Below are positions 5,352 through 8,198 of a stretch of 8,198 bases of DNA, in pieces (the first letter of the stretch is position 1; the number at the start of each line of letters is the position of its first letter). This stretch comes from JAWPNA01 sp045402695 (GTDB lineage Bacteria > Acidobacteriota > Polarisedimenticolia > JACPZX01 > DASXTC01), in NCBI GenBank assembly GCA_045402695.1, contig JAWPNA010000070.1:1-8198 (forward strand), given 5' to 3'. Both the position numbers and the translations under genes were made by a program. The notes under the pieces were generated by a model that had not been told where the DNA came from, did not search any database, and saw only the letters and a program-made list of their open reading frames with translations.

Positions 5352-5999
5352 TGGAGGCCGCAGCTCCTCGTAGGATCGGGTCGTGATGGTCAGATCATAG
5401 CCGAACCACCCGTTCCTGAACTCCAGCTCCGGCGGCGGGACCCCGAACACCATCCCGGACTTGCACGTGATGGTGATCAGCCCGGGAGGCTGTCCCGACT
5501 CTCGGCGGAAGGTCCTCAGGAAGATCCGTCCCCCCTTCCAGCGCTCGACGATCTCCTCGCCCTCGTGGTGCGCCGTGTGCTCGCCGTCCGGGAGGGGTCC
5601 GGGGCCGATCCCGCTGAAGAGGGCGCGATGGACGTCGAACAGGATGTACCGGGGGTCGAAGGGAAGCGTTCGATCCACGTAAGGTGTGAACGTGACGGCG
5701 GTCCCCTCCTGCTGCAGAAGAAAGGCGCGCGTCCCGAACGGCGTCAGACCCAGGAGGGTGATCGTGTCGCCTAGTTTCTGGAGGACCGACTGGAAGCGAA
5801 CCCTGGTGTCCCGGTAGCGGGCCCGGACCTCCTGCCGCGCGAGGAACTCTCCGGGCAGTGTGGAAGGAGAGGCAAGAGTCCCCGGATACGCGTGCGCGGC
5901 TGCCTCCGGACCCGGATGAGGGTTCACGGCGCAGCACGTTGAGAGGGTGCAGATCGCGGCTCCCAGCGTGAGTCCTTCAATGAAGGAGGTGCCCTTCAT
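5328..5999 (-). CDS. DUF3261 putative lipoprotein of the APE export system
   Basis: This 223-aa exported protein matches the DUF3261 pattern found directly after the MMPL exporter in aryl-polyene loci. Its biochemical role is not established; placement suggests handling of the pigment lipid at the outer membrane together with the exporter. Seen here: a hydrophobic signal segment (residues 9-21) ending LSTC, which could serve as a lipobox with Cys22 although Thr at -1 is atypical; an alternating strand pattern RVRFQSVLQKLGDTITLLGLTPFGTRAFLLQQEG (66-99); YILFDVHRALFSG (118-130), the D...ALF segment typical of the family; and a C-terminal GWFGYDLTITTRSYEE strand (197-212). The ATG at 5997-5999 overlaps the exporter stop as ATGA, so translation is probably coupled. 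Its last eight codons overlap the 3' end of the ketosynthase on the opposite strand. No terminator is visible between them. Confidence 0.8.
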   Translation of the reverse strand: MKGTSFIEGLTLGAAICTLSTCCAVNPHPGPEAAAHAYPGTLASPSTLPGEFLARQEVRARYRDTRVRFQSVLQKLGDTITLLGLTPFGTRAFLLQQEGTAVTFTPYVDRTLPFDPRYILFDVHRALFSGIGPGPLPDGEHTAHHEGEEIVERWKGGRIFLRTFRRESGQPPGLITITCKSGMVFGVPPPELEFRNGWFGYDLTITTRSYEELRPPSNAPDDQ

Positions 6000-8198
6000 G
6001 AGGCCTCGCCGCGGCGCGCGAGGAGCGTCACCAGAGTGGGCGTGAGCACCAGGCTGAACAAGCTGCCCAGCCCCGTGGTGAGACCGATGCCGCGTAACGC
6101 CGGGTTGTCGGATAGTCCCATCAGGCCGAATGAGAGGACGGTCGTCAGACAGGCTATCACGAGACTGAGAAGGCTCGCCGCGCCCGCGTCACCGCCTTCC
6201 CGGGTCTCCACCATGAAGATCCCGTAGTCCACGCCCATGCTGAGGACGAGGAGTGTGCCGATGAGGTTCATGAGGTTCAGCTCCACACGCAGCAGCGCAA
6301 GCAGGCCGAGCGCAGCAGCAGCGGAGAGCACCGCCGGGAGGAAAGCAGCGAGCGCGAGCCGGGCTTGCCGGTAGCGGGCGTACACCAGCGCGAAGACGGC
6401 GATCAGACCGAAGCCGATCACTTCCTGGGTCCGGACCCGGAATTGCCGGTAGATGTGCCGCAGTTGTTCGATCTGATCGAAATAGGTGACTCCGTCCAGA
6501 ACTTCGAGACGCCTCGCCAACGCCGCGGAATCCCTCACGTTGCGGAGAAGGCTCAGGATGCCCACCTCGGCTGACGGAGGAATGGAGAGGCAGAAGGACC
6601 CGATCGCGTCCGCCAGCGGGCTCCGGCGAAGATCCTCGAGGGTCAAAGGGGCGGGAGGATCGGCACTAAGGGCGCGGGCGAACGGATCGATGGCGCCCGG
6701 TCTGAAACCTTCCCGCGTGAATGCCGCCCGCGCGCGCTCGGCCAGCAGGGAGTCCGAGCGGAGCACCGCCAGGTTTCTGTTCTGCAGATCGCGCGACCAG
6801 ACGAGGGAGTGAAGGGAGCGAAAGCTTTCGAGGAGCCCGTCCGCCCGTGCCTTCTCGAGCTGCAGGTAGACGGCGTCGTTTCGCCTGAGCGCGGTCTCCT
6901 CATCCTCGGCGATGGCGACGACAAACCGACCGCTCTCCATCGGCGCGACGAGCGCGCGAACACGCTGGTCCTCCTCCAGCAGCTCAGGGTTGAAACTGTT
7001 CAAGGCCAGGAGATCGTCCTGCCAACGGGTCAAGGGGAGGCCGGCGGCACCGAGCAGCAGCGCCGCCGCTGCGATCGCGACCAGCAGGCCGCGGCGTTTC
7101 CTGGCAACGAGCGCCGCACCGGCGAGCGCAGCAGACAGTCGTCGCTGCAGCGTCCCCGGCCTGGGCGCGCGCGGCATCAGCGGCGGCAGAACGTAGCGGG
7201 TCGTGATCAGGGCACCGAGGATGCCAGCAGGCGCGAAGATCACGATCTCTCGGATTCCCTGGAAAGGCGTCCAGGCCATTCCCACGAGTCCCGCGATTGT
7301 GGTGAGCGCACCCAGGAGCACGCCGCTCCAGATCCTGCGCAAGGTGCCGGCCGGACCGGCCGGGTCTGGATCGAGCGTGTGGTGGTTGAAGAGATGGATC
7401 GGGTAGTCGATGCAGACGCCGATTAAGGATCCTGCGAACGCGAGGGTGACTCCATGGACCTTGCCGAGGAGCACGAGGCAAGCGAAGAGACCACTCACCA
7501 TCCCAGCGCCCAGCGGGACCATGAGGAGCGCTATGTACCCGGGAGACCTGAAGACCAGCAGGAACAGAAGAATGCCGCCGGCAGTCGAAAGGAGAGAGAT
7601 GCGGGCGATGTCGCGGCGGATGCTTCGCTCGGAGGCTACGGCAAAGCGGTTGAATCCGCTTTGCTCGAGTCTGAGCTTTCCACCATGCTCCGCGTTCACC
7701 TCGAGAAAAGCGCGTTGGATCTCCTGCAACAGAGGCTCCTGGTCCTCGCTGCGGAAGGCAGAGGAGCGAGTGGCGAGGAAGGCGAGGCCATGCAGCCCAT
7801 CAGCGCTGATGAAGCGGCCGTCCTTGATCCGCAGCGCATCACCCTGCAGCTCACGAAGCCGTGCGAGCTGCTCGGGGAATGCAAGAAGCGGGTCGGCGCC
7901 GGCGATGCGGGAAACCAAAGAGGCCATCGGCGTCGCCAGCTCCCGCCTCACCTGGCGGGCAGCGCGGACGAGCCCTTCGTCGGTCAACCGCTCCGGGATG
8001 TCCTCCTCGGGGTTCTCGGACAGGAAGAGCAAGCGGCGAGGGAAGTAGAGATCGTACACGGCCGCCTGCTGCGCGGGCCCGGCGTCCGGTGAGGTGCGAA
8101 CCCATGCGACCTGGGGATGCGGCCGGAGCTTCTCCTCCAGGGCTCCGGAGGCAGCAGTAGCGGACTCTGGGTCGATAGCTTCGATGCTCAGGATCATC
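5996..8198 (-). CDS. MMPL/RND-type lipid exporter, N-terminus cut by right window edge
   Basis: An inner-membrane, proton-driven RND superfamily permease of the COG4258/MMPL type, placed in APE loci to export the polyene lipid. The readable part has at least 733 residues, without a stop to the window edge; the first in-frame ATG (8195-8197) falls inside the first periplasmic domain, so TM1 and the true start lie outside. Residues counted from that ATG: periplasmic domain about 1-195; five membrane segments about 199-340, containing GVCIDYPIH (Asp264-Tyr265); TM7 about 369-388; second periplasmic domain about 390-590; and TM8-12 about 592-728, containing SMGVDYGIF (Asp657-Tyr658). The paired Asp-Tyr motifs are the proton-relay residues of MmpL proteins, and both are intact. 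The stop overlaps the DUF3261 start (ATGA). Family members are about 770-800 aa, consistent with a loss of some 40-60 residues at the edge. Confidence 0.9.
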   Translation of the reverse strand, partial: MILSIEAIDPESATAASGALEEKLRPHPQVAWVRTSPDAGPAQQAAVYDLYFPRRLLFLSENPEEDIPERLTDEGLVRAARQVRRELATPMASLVSRIAGADPLLAFPEQLARLRELQGDALRIKDGRFISADGLHGLAFLATRSSAFRSEDQEPLLQEIQRAFLEVNAEHGGKLRLEQSGFNRFAVASERSIRRDIARISLLSTAGGILLFLLVFRSPGYIALLMVPLGAGMVSGLFACLVLLGKVHGVTLAFAGSLIGVCIDYPIHLFNHHTLDPDPAGPAGTLRRIWSGVLLGALTTIAGLVGMAWTPFQGIREIVIFAPAGILGALITTRYVLPPLMPRAPRPGTLQRRLSAALAGAALVARKRRGLLVAIAAAALLLGAAGLPLTRWQDDLLALNSFNPELLEEDQRVRALVAPMESGRFVVAIAEDEETALRRNDAVYLQLEKARADGLLESFRSLHSLVWSRDLQNRNLAVLRSDSLLAERARAAFTREGFRPGAIDPFARALSADPPAPLTLEDLRRSPLADAIGSFCLSIPPSAEVGILSLLRNVRDSAALARRLEVLDGVTYFDQIEQLRHIYRQFRVRTQEVIGFGLIAVFALVYARYRQARLALAAFLPAVLSAAAALGLLALLRVELNLMNLIGTLLVLSMGVDYGIFMVETREGGDAGAASLLSLVIACLTTVLSFGLMGLSDNPALRGIGLTTGLGSLFSLVLTPTLVTLLARRGEAS

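Noticed and set aside
6809..8092. Several plus-strand open frames of 200-212 codons
   Set aside because: All are antisense to the MMPL exporter, whose membrane segments and motifs are clear; none shows a domain or ribosome site.
1..8198. CRISPR arrays, tRNA or rRNA genes, insertion sequences, phage attachment sites
   Set aside because: No regularly spaced repeats, no tRNA-like cloverleaf segments, no transposase frames and no terminal inverted repeats were seen.

Overview
The window is GC-rich (about 65-70% by hand count in the synthase genes) bacterial DNA with dense, often overlapping genes, strong GGAGG-type ribosome binding sites, Sec signal peptides and outer-envelope export genes. This points to a Gram-negative, probably Pseudomonadota or a neighbouring phylum. 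No genus can be named from the sequence alone.

The right two thirds (about 2431-8198) is part of an aryl-polyene-type (APE, xanthomonadin-like) lipid pigment biosynthesis locus. A plus-strand operon encodes, in order, a short ketosynthase-like protein (apeO position, only 174 aa and without the active-site half), an ApeP-type hotdog dehydratase, a FabG-type ketoreductase (apeQ position) and a full-length FabF-type ketosynthase (apeR position, interrupted by a 1-base frameshift). Every junction in this operon is a 4-base stop/start overlap (GTGA, GTGA, ATGA). Facing it on the minus strand is a two-gene unit: an RND/MMPL-type lipid exporter (cut by the right window edge) followed, again through an ATGA overlap, by a DUF3261 putative outer-membrane lipoprotein. 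The two units meet tail to tail and their 3' ends overlap by 24 bases. Together they cover elongation, reduction and dehydration of a polyene acyl chain and its export. The carrier proteins, starter-unit ligase, acyl/glycosyltransferases, LolA and ApeC/ApeI partners known from other APE loci are not in the window and may lie beyond the right edge.

The left third (1-2205) holds four minus-strand genes, all for exported proteins. They are: the N-terminal 126 residues of a secreted alpha/beta hydrolase running off the left edge; a 173-aa periplasmic protein split by a frameshift at a C7 homopolymer; a DUF3192/BamE-like 126-aa protein; and a 137-aa small periplasmic protein. The last two form an operon behind a good sigma70-type promoter at 2227-2255, and the DNA of the 126-aa gene is clearly less GC-rich (about 54% by hand count) than the pigment genes.

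Two genes carry single-base frameshifts and a third appears to lack its middle and end. Either the assembly has residual indels or these genes are decaying. This should be settled before any functional claim about the ketosynthases.
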